The notes under the pieces were generated by a model. The model searched no databases and was not told where the DNA came from. It was given only the letters and a program-made list of their open reading frames with translations. Positions 35,101-44,907 of a stretch of 64,000 bases of DNA are shown here, piece after piece. Within the stretch, counting starts at the first letter, position 1; each line of letters starts with the position of its first letter. The position numbers and the translations under genes were made by a program. Source of the stretch: Malus domestica (lineage: Eukaryota > Streptophyta > Magnoliopsida > Rosales > Rosaceae); NCBI RefSeq assembly GCF_042453785.1, contig NC_091668.1, forward strand, positions 29,327,501 through 29,391,500, written 5' to 3'.

Positions 35101-36022
35101 CTAGTCATCCTCATCTGAGGTTGAACCCCTGATCATATCACTATAAGTCCTACTGCCATTTTCTGCATTTCCAAACTCATCATCACCCTGATGACTCTGC
35201 TCATCAGCACTAGCCTCATCACCAGACTCATCTGCACTGCTAGAATAAACGGCAAGGTCGAAGGTTTCACCTTTTCAATGATGCTCATCTATTTCTTCAC
35301 GGTATTTTCGAAGAACGCTTCCATCATCATAACGATCAAGGACAACCATCAATTTCCTTTTTTTCAAAGTGAACTTCCCGGGTACAGTGAGGTCTAAGGA
35401 CATGGAGAAAGGTCGGGGAACCCAAGAACTCATTTACAGCAGCTTCATTCTCAGTCGGGATACTATTCTTCAGCTCAGAAACCTCAACCAAGGCACTTTC
35501 CAACTCCCCTTTAACCTTGGAAACCTCGAGCATAGTTGTCTCCAACTGTTTCTTAGTCGCCTCCAACTGTACTTTGAGTCTCAAATTCTCACCATTCCGC
35601 CTCTTCAAACTCTCAAAATGTTGATCCCTGACTTGGATGGCCTCAGCCAAAGCTTTGCTCGTCTTCCTGGCATCATTCACAAGCTGCTTATTCTCTTTCA
35701 GTTTCACCTTGCACCGCTCAGCCTCTCGCAGTCTGTCGTGATACTCAGCCATGACCTGCATGACAAGACAATCATCGCTACCAAAATAATGCTAATAAAG
35801 AGGAGAAAACAAGGAAATGACAAAGTAACACTCACATATGAAGAAAGCTTCAACATCCGGTCACAATCCGATTCATCTTTAGCTAAAGGCTTTCCGAGCT
35901 CATCGAAAGTGAATCGACGCTCTGCCAGGCAATTGTTGATATACCCAAAGTCCTTTGGCCGCATGGCAACCTTCAAATCCTTCCAAGGGACACTGCCAAC
36001 CTCTTCTTTATCTTTACCCTTG
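35101..36022 (-). pseudogene. Antisense spliced ORF in the 3' region of the Tat-type element
   Basis: On the minus strand a frame enters after an AG acceptor near 36,023 and encodes AMRPKDFGYINNCLAERRF. It ends SSY at 35,836 next to GTGAG. An 80-bp intron (35,835-35,756, GT...CAG) restores a frame MAEYHDRLREAERCKVKLKE with long heptad-like leucine spacing (coiled coil), ending in an acidic tail DDEFGNAENG and a TAG at 35,103-35,101. One in-frame TGA (35,277-35,275) interrupts it. Antisense genes in the 3' region are known from Grande-type elements; function is unknown. Confidence 0.7.
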
Positions 36023-36193
36023 CTGCTAGAAAGATGAGCAAATGAAGCTAAGGTAAAGAATGGAAACTTATCATTCTTATATATAGTTCAACATGGCTAT
36101 TGATATTCAAAATTCAAATTCAAACCGTGAGAAAGCCCCACATGGAAAATCTTCAAATTTCTAACATTGGGGAGTTTCAAATTTCAAATGTTT

Positions 36194-36228
36194 TAGTTCC
36201 CCCCTTCAAAAAAAAAAAAAAAAAACCC

Positions 36229-36256
<28 letters not shown>
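36194..36256. repeat. Poly-A low-complexity tract
   Basis: Two A runs are separated by CCC. The tract sits just upstream of the tandem arrays and is prone to assembly error. Confidence 0.85.
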
Positions 36257-36260
<4 letters not shown>

Positions 36261-36284
36261 AAGGGGAACACAGTAGCTTCATCA

Positions 36285-36850
36285 ATGGGATTCAACTACC
36301 AATCTCAAAAAACTTCGCACTATCTTCATCAAGATAGTGCGAAGCACAATCACTTTATGGTGACCAACAAAAGCTTCATCAATGGAGGACAAATATCAAT
36401 CTCAAAAGCTTCGCACTATCTTCATCAAGATAGTGTGAAACACAATTAATTTATGGTGCCAACAAAAGCTTCATCAATGGAGGACAAATATCAATCTCAA
36501 AAGCTTCGCACTATCTTCATCAAGATAGTGTGAAGCAAAATCAATTTATAGTGCCAACAAAAGCTTCATCAATGAATGACAAATATCAATCTCAAAAGCT
36601 TCGCACTATCTTCATCAAGATAGTGTGACGCACAATCAATTTATGGTGCCAACAAAAGCTTCATCAATGGAGGACAAATATCAATCTCAAAAGCTTCGCA
36701 CTATCTTCATCAAGATAGTGTGAAGCAAAATCAATTTATGGTGCCAACAAAAGCTTCATCAATGGAGGACAACTTTCAATCTCAAAAGCTTCGCACTATC
36801 TTCATCAAGATAGTGTGAAGCAAAATCAATTTATGGTGCCAACAAAAGCT
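36285..36850 (+). repeat. 95-bp tandem array with an embedded hairpin, 6 units
   Basis: Unit starts, marked by CTTCGCACTATCTT, fall at 36,313, 36,409, 36,504, 36,599, 36,694 and 36,789, a period of 95 (first step 96). Each unit contains CTTCGCACTATCTT, CATC loop, AAGATAGTGCGAAG. The stem is perfect in the first copy and has a single C-to-T change in the others, which keeps a G-U pair in RNA. A seventh, isolated hairpin lies at 37,199-37,233. The linker carries AAAGCTTCATCAATGGAGGA. Confidence 0.93.
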
Positions 36851-37165
36851 TCACCTATAAAGTTTCAACACCAAAGCTTCACCTATAAAGCTTCAACCCC
36901 AAAGCTTCACCTATAAAGCTTCAACACCAAAGCTTCACCTATCAAGCTTCAACCCCAAAGCTTCACCTATAAAGCTTCAAACACAAAGCTTCACCTATAA
37001 AGCTTCAACACCAAAGCTTCACATATCAAGCTTCAACCCCAAAGCTTCACCTATAAAACTTCAAACACAAAGCTTCACCTATAAAGCTTCAACACCAAAG
37101 CTTCACCTATAAAGCTTCAACACCAAAGCTTCACCTATCAAGCTTCAACCCCAATACTTCACCTA
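36844..37165 (+). repeat. 28-bp tandem array, about 11 units
   Basis: The unit is AAAGCTTCACCTAT plus AAAGCTTCAACACC, so it is itself a doubled 14-mer built on AAAGCTTCA. The same AAAGCTTCA core ends the neighbouring 95-bp unit, so the two arrays probably share an origin. Confidence 0.93.
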
Positions 37166-37834
37166 CAATACAAAATTTCAACACCAAAACATATAAAAGC
37201 TTCGCACACTCTTCATCAAGATAGTGCGAAGCTAATTCAAGTTTTGTATCCTAAAAATAGCCTCAACTAGTCACGCTATATACCCAAGCAAAAATCTAGT
37301 CAATAAACCTTACCTATTAAACTATTTTCCAAACACAAAACCTTGTGACAAATAAACAAATTTTGTTCACAAAACCAAGATTCCCTTGAACCTGTACAAA
37401 AACACGGGTCAACGCAAACATTTGTTTTGTTCTACACCCACAACATCCCTATCATAAACAAACAAGCAATTATGTATATGTTTCCAAACATATTATAATA
37501 AATCAAACACCAAGCCAAAATCCCAAGTTTAACTAGAAATCCAACCCAAGCAACCTCTTTCCCTCTCTTCCTCTTCCGCCTCCTTTCATCTATCAAATTT
37601 CTGCAACCTTTGCTCTTCTCCAGTGGAGCTGCATTTTGGACACCCTATATTTCTTGAGCAGATGAACAACTTTCAAGAAGGAATCATTTCTGTTTGAGCG
37701 ACGGAAATTAAAGTGTTGAGGCTCCAAACACGACAGTCGGATTCCCGCAAATTTAAAAGCTGCTGTGATGTTTCAAAGATCTGGAAATATTTAACCGTTA
37801 GTTCATTCTGAATTTTTGATATGTCATGAAAGAG

Positions 37835-38400
37835 ACGATAAGGAACAACTTCAATGAAGAAAGTATGTTGATCTGAACAAGAGAAAATGGAGTTTCGAAG
37901 CTCACAACAAGTCTGACAGGTTGACAGAAAAATGATGAACAGTTACTCATCATACCTGAATTTCTGGATTTGTACTGCTCCGATGGATCTCAAATTTGGA
38001 TATGTTGTAGTTGACAAGGTGAGTAACAACTTCGATGAAGAAAGTATGTTGATATGAACAATAGAAAATGGAGTTTCGAAGCTCACAACAAGTCTGACAG
38101 GTTGACAGAAAAATGATGAACAGTTACTCATCATACCTGAATTTCTGGATTTTTACTGCTCCGATGGATCTCAAATTTGGATATGTTGTAGTTGACAAGG
38201 TGAGGAACAACTTAGATGAAGAAAGTATGTTGAGCTGAATAAGAAAAAATGGAGTTTCGAAGCTCACAACAAGTCTGACGGGTTAACAGAAAATTGATGA
38301 ACAGTTACTCATCATACCTGAATTTCTGGAGTTTTACTACTCCAATGGACCTCAAATTTGGATATGTTGTAGTTCACAAGATAAGGAGCAACTTTCATGA
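37835..38400 (+). repeat. About 181-bp tandem array, 3 units
   Basis: The phrase GATGAACAGTTACTCATCAT recurs at about 37,934, 38,115 and 38,296. Units also share GAAAGTATGTTGA, ACAAGTCTGAC and GGATATGTTGTAGTT. It is unrelated to the 95- and 28-bp units. Confidence 0.9.
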
Positions 38401-38734
38401 AGACGACTTTGCGATCTGAGCTATAGAAAATGGTGTTATATTGCATCCACTTAGGCTGATTAGTGGAAACGAAAAGCAATTCCACCAAAGAAAAGATGAA
38501 AAAGAAGAATATCACAAAAAAGGGAGCTGGGTAGGACACAGGTACTCATCAACAAGAGAGAAAAGCTACTAATTGCATTTGATCTTGTCTAGTCAGTAGC
38601 ATGCAGCATCAAACACACAAAAGTCGGAAATATTTTTAGATAAGGCATATACGAAGGTGTGACATCAAAACAAGGCTTCGTTACTTTGACAAATTAGTAA
38701 CAAATAAAACACCTCATTCGGCAACTCTCCTCGC

Positions 38735-38890
38735 CTGAAGACTTGGGGGACTCCCACCATATGCTACTGCACCTTGATACTCGGAAGTCTCACAACCACT
38801 CAGTGACTTGGATTTTTCAAGTCTCCAACCGAGAAGTTTTCCTCACTCAGGAAATTAAGGGAACACTACCTCAAACTACATGCTTCACTC
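38735..38890 (+). repeat. Internal duplicate of the polypurine/LTR-junction region
   Basis: AGACTTGGGGGACTCC, TACTCGGAAGT, CTCAGTGACTTGGAT and TCTCCAACCGAGAAG here correspond in order to 41,748-42,040 (AGACTTGGGGGACTCC, TACTTAGAAGTTTC, CTCAGTGGCTTGGAT, CCCCAACCAAGGAG), which ends at the 3' LTR. Confidence 0.75.
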
Positions 38891-39029
38891 ACAAAGCTTC
38901 AACAATACAAGTTTCAACAAAAGAAAAAATTCAAAGAACTTTATGAAGAAGGCTTATTTATTAATATTTCCGATAAGCCACAAATATGTACATATACATG
39001 AGTCAAAATAAACAAACAAAAGGGAGCCT

Positions 39030-39710
39030 TCACAAAGGTTGCTTAGGGGAAGTCTCAGCAGTCGGTAGAGCCCCATAAAGAGAAAGCACCAGAGGGTGGT
39101 TATCCGGAGCCTCAGTACTGGACAGAACCCCAAAAGGATGAGGCATTGGAGGTTGATCATTTGGAGCTTCATTATGCGGTACAGCCCCAGAAGACGAAGG
39201 CAATAAATGCCTTTGGAACAAACCCACAAACCTTTTATGATCAAGTAAAGCCTGACCATCAGATTCCTGCATCTGGTCAAGTTTCCTCTTCATGTTTGTA
39301 GCATAGTCATGCGCGAGCCTATGCAACTGTTTATTCTCATGCTTGAGCCCTCTAATCTCCTGTTTGAGACTTATCACTTCAGCAGCCAATGATTCAACTT
39401 GGCGGGTTCTAGCAAATAGGCGTTGGGCCATATTAGACACAGAAGCTGCACACTGAACACTAAGAGCCAGAGAATCCTTAACAGCCAACTCATCAGACCG
39501 TTTGGAAAGTAGTCTGTTATCTCTGGGAGTGAGAAGGTTCCTGGCCACCACCGCAGCGGTCATATCATTCTTCATCACAGAATCCCCAACGGTAAGAGGA
39601 CCAGTAGAGGATATGAAAGATGGGCGCCATATGTTGTCTGGAGAAGGCGTGGCTGCCTCTTCTCCAAGGTTCAAGTCAAATCGACGGTCGGAGGGGCCAG
39701 ACATTTTCAA
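39030..39710 (-). CDS. Antisense ORF of the Tat-type element, 226 aa, intact
   Basis: This uninterrupted minus-strand frame starts MKMSGPSDRRFDLNLGEEAA. The centre (about residues 80-155) is a predicted coiled coil (RQVESLAAEVISLKQEIRGL then KHENKQLHRLAHDY). The tail is Pro-rich with a loosely repeated unit around APNDQPPMPHPFG. It is the only clean open frame of this size in the 3' region, while sense gag-pol is broken, so it has either been selected or is younger. I recognise it only as a retrotransposon-associated protein of unknown role. Whether it splices to the antisense exons at 35,101-36,022 is unknown. Confidence 0.6.
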   Translation of the reverse strand: MKMSGPSDRRFDLNLGEEAATPSPDNIWRPSFISSTGPLTVGDSVMKNDMTAAVVARNLLTPRDNRLLSKRSDELAVKDSLALSVQCAASVSNMAQRLFARTRQVESLAAEVISLKQEIRGLKHENKQLHRLAHDYATNMKRKLDQMQESDGQALLDHKRFVGLFQRHLLPSSSGAVPHNEAPNDQPPMPHPFGVLSSTEAPDNHPLVLSLYGALPTAETSPKQPL

Positions 39711-39832
39711 AGGTGTTGAAGAGAGAAGAGGTCAGACAAATCAAGATCTTAGAAGTGCAAGAAGGGAGCTTCTACTGGTGGAGATTCAAGTGTGCTGTGG
39801 AACTTAATGCCAGCCTCTATAAAAATCTGCAC

Positions 39833-40000
39833 TCGACGGAGCTTCAGAAATCAAAGAGGCGTTTGCTTTCTCAAAAGCTGGGCTGCTCAGAGACCACGAG
39901 GGCCGATCTCAAAAATCGAAGAGGCGCTTCCATTCTCAAAAGCTGGGCTATTCAGAGACCATGAGGGCCGATCTCATAAATCGAAGAAGCACCTACTTTT
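39833..40000 (+). repeat. About 69-bp direct repeats, 2.5 units
   Basis: Units share AATCGAAGAGGCG, TTCTCAAAAGCTGGGCT, CAGAGACCA and GAGGGCCGATCTCA. Related phrases (AATCGAAGAGGCAC) reappear near 40,438. Confidence 0.8.
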
Positions 40001-40144
40001 TCAGCCTCGTCAGCACCTGTCACATGCACACTCAGCTTTGCGAAAATTACGGGCAATCTGTCGAAGATTTCTGGTGAAGTAGAAAGCACGCGAATCTTGC
40101 TATTCAATCACCACTCTCCACACGCACCATTAACTCATCGGGTA

Positions 40145-40745
40145 CCACATATAACTTTGCCAAAGATCTCTGACAAAGTTTAGGCGCGAGAATTTCGAAG
40201 TTCCTGCTACCCTACTATTACCCACAAGGGTAAAGGAACATCACCATTGCTTGACAACTGGAAAGTCCCTATGTGTGTCGACCTCCGTGTTCCGTGGCAA
40301 GACAGACTGGCAAGAACGTCCAACCTTTACTCACATTCGAGAAAAGACTCCCAACATAATTACTTTCTTAAAAGCTGAAGCGGCACCGCTTTCCGAATCT
40401 CGAGAGCTAGATCCCCGACGGGATTGCTTGTTCGAAAATCGAAGAGGCACAGCTCTCAGAACTTCGAGAGCCAGATTTCCTTAGATAAAGCTTGTCTGTA
40501 ATCTTCACACGCAACATCAGCTTTCCAGATACCACATACCACTTTTTCAAAGTGCTCTGACAAAGTTAAAACACGTGAAGCTGGCAGCTCCCACTACATT
40601 GCTGTGACCAAGAAGGGTAAAGGAATAGCATTACTACTTGCTATTGGGAAATTCCTATATATGTCGACCTCCCTCTTCCACAGATAGGCAAACCTGCAAA
40701 AATGCTCAACCCTTTCTCGCATTCGAGAAGGCACCCTCAACATAA
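40145..40745 (+). repeat. Diverged tandem duplication, period about 400 bp
   Basis: ACCACATATAACTTTGCCAA...CTCTGACAAAGTT...GGGTAAAGGAA...TGTCGACCTCC...CATTCGAGAA at 40,144-40,345 is repeated as ACCACATACCACTTTTTCAA...CTCTGACAAAGTT...GGGTAAAGGAA...TGTCGACCTCC...CATTCGAGAA at 40,532-40,728. Confidence 0.8.
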
Positions 40746-42031
40746 CCTCTCGAAATACTCAGCTTTATTTCCCCCCTATAATACCTCAGCAAATAAGCCA
40801 CGCCAAGAACAAGAGTATCTCATATCATCAGGGTCAAAAGCAAGAGTATCCCATATCATGCTTTCTCCATGTCCTTGTCTTTGTCTTTGTCCACACCTGC
40901 AGGACAAGGAGAAAGAGAGCAGTCAATCGGAACCTGAAATCAAACCTCCAATCTGGAACTAACTGCCTGAGACATTTGCCTGGTTGCTTACTTAGCATTG
41001 CTCTCGAGTACTCCTCCTCAACTGCTGTCAAGGTCATGAATTCCACCGGCAAATACCTCATGACAGTTGATCAGATATTGGCTCTTTACACTGAAGTTGC
41101 CAAGCATGGATGAGGCACTATGAAGGAATGTTCTGAAGGACCATTTAAATGCAAAGGTTGCAAACCACTTCTGCCGTGCAAAAGATTGAAGCAGAAGGAT
41201 CACTACAGCACGACACCTTTCCATACCACATTCACTATTCTATCAACAGCAAGAGTATCCCATATCATCAGGGTTGATCATACTCTAAATTTGATGGACT
41301 TGTTTTGACCCTCAAATTCTTGAGTCGACTTACTAAGGCGTCGAAAAATGCACGTGTTGATTCATCACCCTTGAATCAAATCCTTAAAGATCAAGTCACC
41401 TACGGCCCTTGAAGATATCACAAGCCCGATTCAAGATCAAGTGTCCACCACCTTGAATCAAATCCAGTTCAAGATTAAGTCTGTGGAAAGTCCTTTGGAG
41501 GAAACTAGAAAACCCTCCAGCACAGTTCAAGAATAAGCTTGTGGAAAGTTACTTCTTCAAAAGCAAAAGTATCTCATATCATCTCTTCTCCATTTGCTTC
41601 TCCTTATCCTGGCAGCTGAATGAGAGACAAGGAGAATGAAACAATCAACCGGAAGCCGAAGTCGAACCTCCAATCCTGGGTTGCTTGCTTGGAAGTCTGA
41701 CTGCTTACCTTGTCTGTCACGTCTTTCAGCAGATCTCCTAGCTCGGAGACTTGGGGGACTCCTACTATAGGGTTTGTATCGCACTTGACCAAGCCCGAAA
41801 CTACAAGTAAGCTTCAAGTGAAATTGATACATTACCTTGTGCATCTTCATCGGTTAAAGATACCACCCCTGGATGGAGGAAAAGTACTTCCAGAGAAGAT
41901 GCCACATCTACATATGAGACAGATAAGGCAAGTGAAAACAATACCACACTTCGGTACTTAGAAGTTTCGTAATTACTCAGTGGCTTGGATCTTGCAAGTC
42001 CCCAACCAAGGAGCTTCCCTCACTCGGGAAC

Positions 42032-42043
42032 TTAGGGGAGCAC
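42032..42043 (+). promoter_or_regulatory. Polypurine tract of the Tat-type element
   Basis: TTAGGGGAGCAC immediately precedes the 3' LTR. An upstream near-copy of PPT plus LTR start lies at 41,748-41,805. Confidence 0.7.
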
Positions 42044-42560
42044 TGTTTGTACCATACTTGACCAATCTCGAAACTACTGAGCACCGGTCAACGTTATACC
42101 GTCAAGGACCCAGAAGAGCTTCCCTTCAACTAGGAGGCCAATCATAATGCAACACGTGTCGACATCAGAAGCCAATCACAGCGTAACACGTGTCAACATC
42201 AGAAGCCAATCACAACACGACACGTGTCAATGTCATAACAAAACTAGAAACTCTCTTCTATAAATAGGGATCATTCTCCCACAATAATCTCTAATGTCAT
42301 TTTGTACTAAACTATTCATTAGAACTCACAAAAGGAGAGCTTGAACCTATGTATTTGTGTAAACCCTTCACAATTAATGAGAACTCCTCTACTCCGTGGA
42401 CGTAGCCAATCTGGGTGAACCACGTACATCTTGTGTTTGCTTCCCTGTCTCTATTCATTTACGTACTTATCCTCACTAGTGACCGAAGCAACCAAGCGAA
42501 GGTCACAAAACCTGACACTTTCTGTTGTACCAAAGTCCTCACTGATTTTGTGCATCAACA
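42044..42560 (+). repeat. 3' LTR of the Tat-type element
   Basis: 517 bp, differing from the 5' LTR at 11 positions by eye, all in the first 290 bases and all transitions. Followed by the AACGT duplication. Confidence 0.95.
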
Positions 42561-42772
42561 AACGTTTCCTTGGCTCTCTGTCTCTTTTGAGGGCTCTTGT
42601 TTTTTCTGTTTAAGTTGTACATATGTAAGTTAGACCAGTTGGATGACAATGTAGATTCTCCTTTCTCCTAGATTCGACTGGTTAAAATGATCGTCTTGTT
42701 GTAAAATTAATTAAAAACCGATATTGATCTGGCTTTTTGGATGGTTTTTTTTTTAAGGAAATACTTTAATCA

Positions 42773-44907
42773 ATGGATGGGACGGACTTAACACCCAAGT
42801 CAGCTCAAAAGTTGTTTGAAGCAGATGGAGGAGCATATTACATTTGGTCGAGTTCAGATGCTCCGGTGCTTGCTGAGGCCAAGGTTGGTGCGGGCAAGCC
42901 TGTTCTTCAACCTCATGGTTTTGCTCTTCCTCACTATGCAGATTCCTCCAAACTGGGATATGTTCTTGAAGGTAATTAATAACTAATTAACTACAGCCTG
43001 CAAATACATATATAATTAACTGCATTTCTGATTATCATGTTCACATATAAGAGATTTTTTATTGTACTCGGAACACGAACGGAACATTATATGTCATTAT
43101 ACCATAGGAGGAAAGTTTTTTTTATTCAAGCGTCCATCCAATTACAAAATGATATGTGGTGTTCCACCTCATGTTCCGACCACACTGAAAAATCTCTCTT
43201 CATGTACATGTGTGCGTATTTTAGTTAACTGTATTTGTAATAAAAATGGAAAACAAAGTCTGTTATTTGTTCATCAATGCCCTTATTATATAACTAGTTA
43301 TATGATGGAAACCAAGAGTCATACTTATGTTGCTAGAATATAATGCTTATATTATTATCTGTTATGAATCTGAACCACATATTTAATCAATAATCAAGTT
43401 GATTAAGTTGACGAAGTAATTCACATAATTTGTAGTTTATATTCACAACCTGACAAAATAACGATAACAGATGATGTCATTGATGTTCTTTTAAGAAAGA
43501 GACTAATAGTGAATGATCATTAAGCCATGCAAAGAGATCATTTAAAAAAGTATGTTAATTTCATTCATCATCGTCCCTGTTACGATAATCGACCTGCTGA
43601 TCGATTAGTTGGACCAAAATAATCAACATGATCAATAGTTCAGATTTAGTTATTCGCATGAAAGCATTAAGTTATTAACTATAGTTGAAGATTTTAATTA
43701 GCACTAATGGTGATGCAGGTGATGATGGATTAGTAGGAATGGTATTCCCTAACACATCAGAGGAGGTGGTGGTTAAGGTTGAGAAAGGAGATGTGATACC
43801 AGTGCCAATTGGAACAGTCTCATGGTGGTTCAACAACGGAGATCGTTCTGATCAGGAGCTTGTTGTTGTTTTCTTGGGTGAAACTGCCGGAGCTCAAATT
43901 CCCGGTCATTTTCGTACTTTTTTATTGCCGGAACGCTAAGTCTACTCGGAGGTTTCTCAACTGAATTTGTCAGCAAGTTCTTCAACATCACCGAGGACGA
44001 AGCTGATGACATCACCAAAAGCCAGACTGGGGTTTTGATCATCAAGCTAGGTCAAGATGAAAAGACCAAAATGCCCCTTCCCAATCAGAAACTCACCCAC
44101 ACACATGTTCACAAAATCACTAGTAGTAAAACTACAGCTACATGGACTGAGAAGGAATTTCCTCCTCTTAAACAAGCTGGGTTAAGTGCGAACCTCACGA
44201 AACTCGAGGCCGACGCGATTAGCTCTCCAATTTACACACCTGATTCCACAGTCCAGGTGATTTATGTTGTTCGAGGGAGTGGCCGGATACAGATCGTGGG
44301 TGTTAACGGTCAACGTTTGTTGGACGCAGAGGTAACCGCCGGGCAACTGCTTGTGGTACCAAAGTTCTACATGGTTGCTAAACTCGCAGGACAAAATGGG
44401 TTGGAGTGTTTCGCTGTCATGACCAGTTCTCAGTAAGCACATTGAGCTGTCACAACACCACTACTTTAATTTCAGTAGTACTTCTTTTTTGCTATTTATC
44501 AAATGAATCCATTTCGATAATGAAGTACAAATGATTCTAATTGGACGCAAAAAATTGATGCCCATATGAACGCACTCTATAATACTAATACAAGTAGGTC
44601 TCGCATATAATTGTATAATCCATTTGTATTAAAAAGTGTGTCAATGTTGTATGTATAAATAATTTTATTGCTAACCATTATTATTGTGCAAAATAATATT
44701 GAAATGTCACAACAACATTACTTCAATTTCAGTAGTATTTTATTTAGGGATATACTTAATTGGTATTATTTTTGCAGGCCTGTCTTAGAAGACTTAGCTG
44801 GGAAGACATCAGCTTTGGGAGCATTATCACCGGAGGTACTACAAATAGCCCTTAATATAAGTCCAGGGCTAGAACAACTTATCAAGTCAAAGATTAGAAA
44901 GGGGTGA
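42773..44907 (+). pseudogene. Bicupin, 11S-globulin-like gene with a one-base frameshift (3 exons)
   Basis: Exons are 42773-42971, 43719-44432 and 44778-44907, with GT-AG introns. The product resembles the plant RmlC-like bicupins (At1g07750/At2g28680 group, annotated as glutelin type-D or 12S globulin-like, about 350 aa). It shows PHGFALPHYADSSKLGYVLE, VSWWFNNGDRSDQELVVVFL, the second-cupin phrase VIYVVRGSGRIQIVG and the C-terminal LGALSPEVLQIAL. A run of six T at 43,918-43,923 puts the frame out by one and gives a stop at 43,937-43,939. Exon lengths total 1,043 nt, one short of a multiple of three, so a single lost T explains it. It is either a recent pseudogene or a homopolymer sequencing error. 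The start ATG lies 208 bases after the gypsy target duplication. Confidence 0.85.

Larger units (their letters stand above)
28048..42560 (+). mobile_element. Complete Ty3/gypsy LTR retrotransposon, Tat type (14,513 bp)
   Basis: Two 517-bp LTRs lie at 28,048-28,564 and 42,044-42,560, flanked by the perfect 5-bp target duplication AACGT (28,043-28,047 and 42,561-42,565). Order is LTR, primer-binding site, gag, protease, reverse transcriptase, RNase H, archaeal-type RNase H, integrase, long 3' region with antisense ORFs and tandem arrays, purine tract, LTR. The second RNase H, long 3' region and antisense ORFs are known traits of the Tat lineage (Grande/Ogre/Retand relatives). Gag-pol carries several stops and frameshifts, so this copy is not autonomous. 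By eye the LTRs differ at 11 positions (about 2 percent), all transitions. Confidence 0.95.

Noticed and set aside
36285-37165. Regular repeats with palindromes resembling a CRISPR array
   Set aside because: Units are tandem without unique spacers, lie inside a plant LTR retrotransposon and are flanked by its coding and LTR sequences.
39502-40484. Several plus-strand frames of 77-114 aa in the gypsy 3' region
   Set aside because: They lie opposite the antisense ORF or within direct repeats and show no domain.
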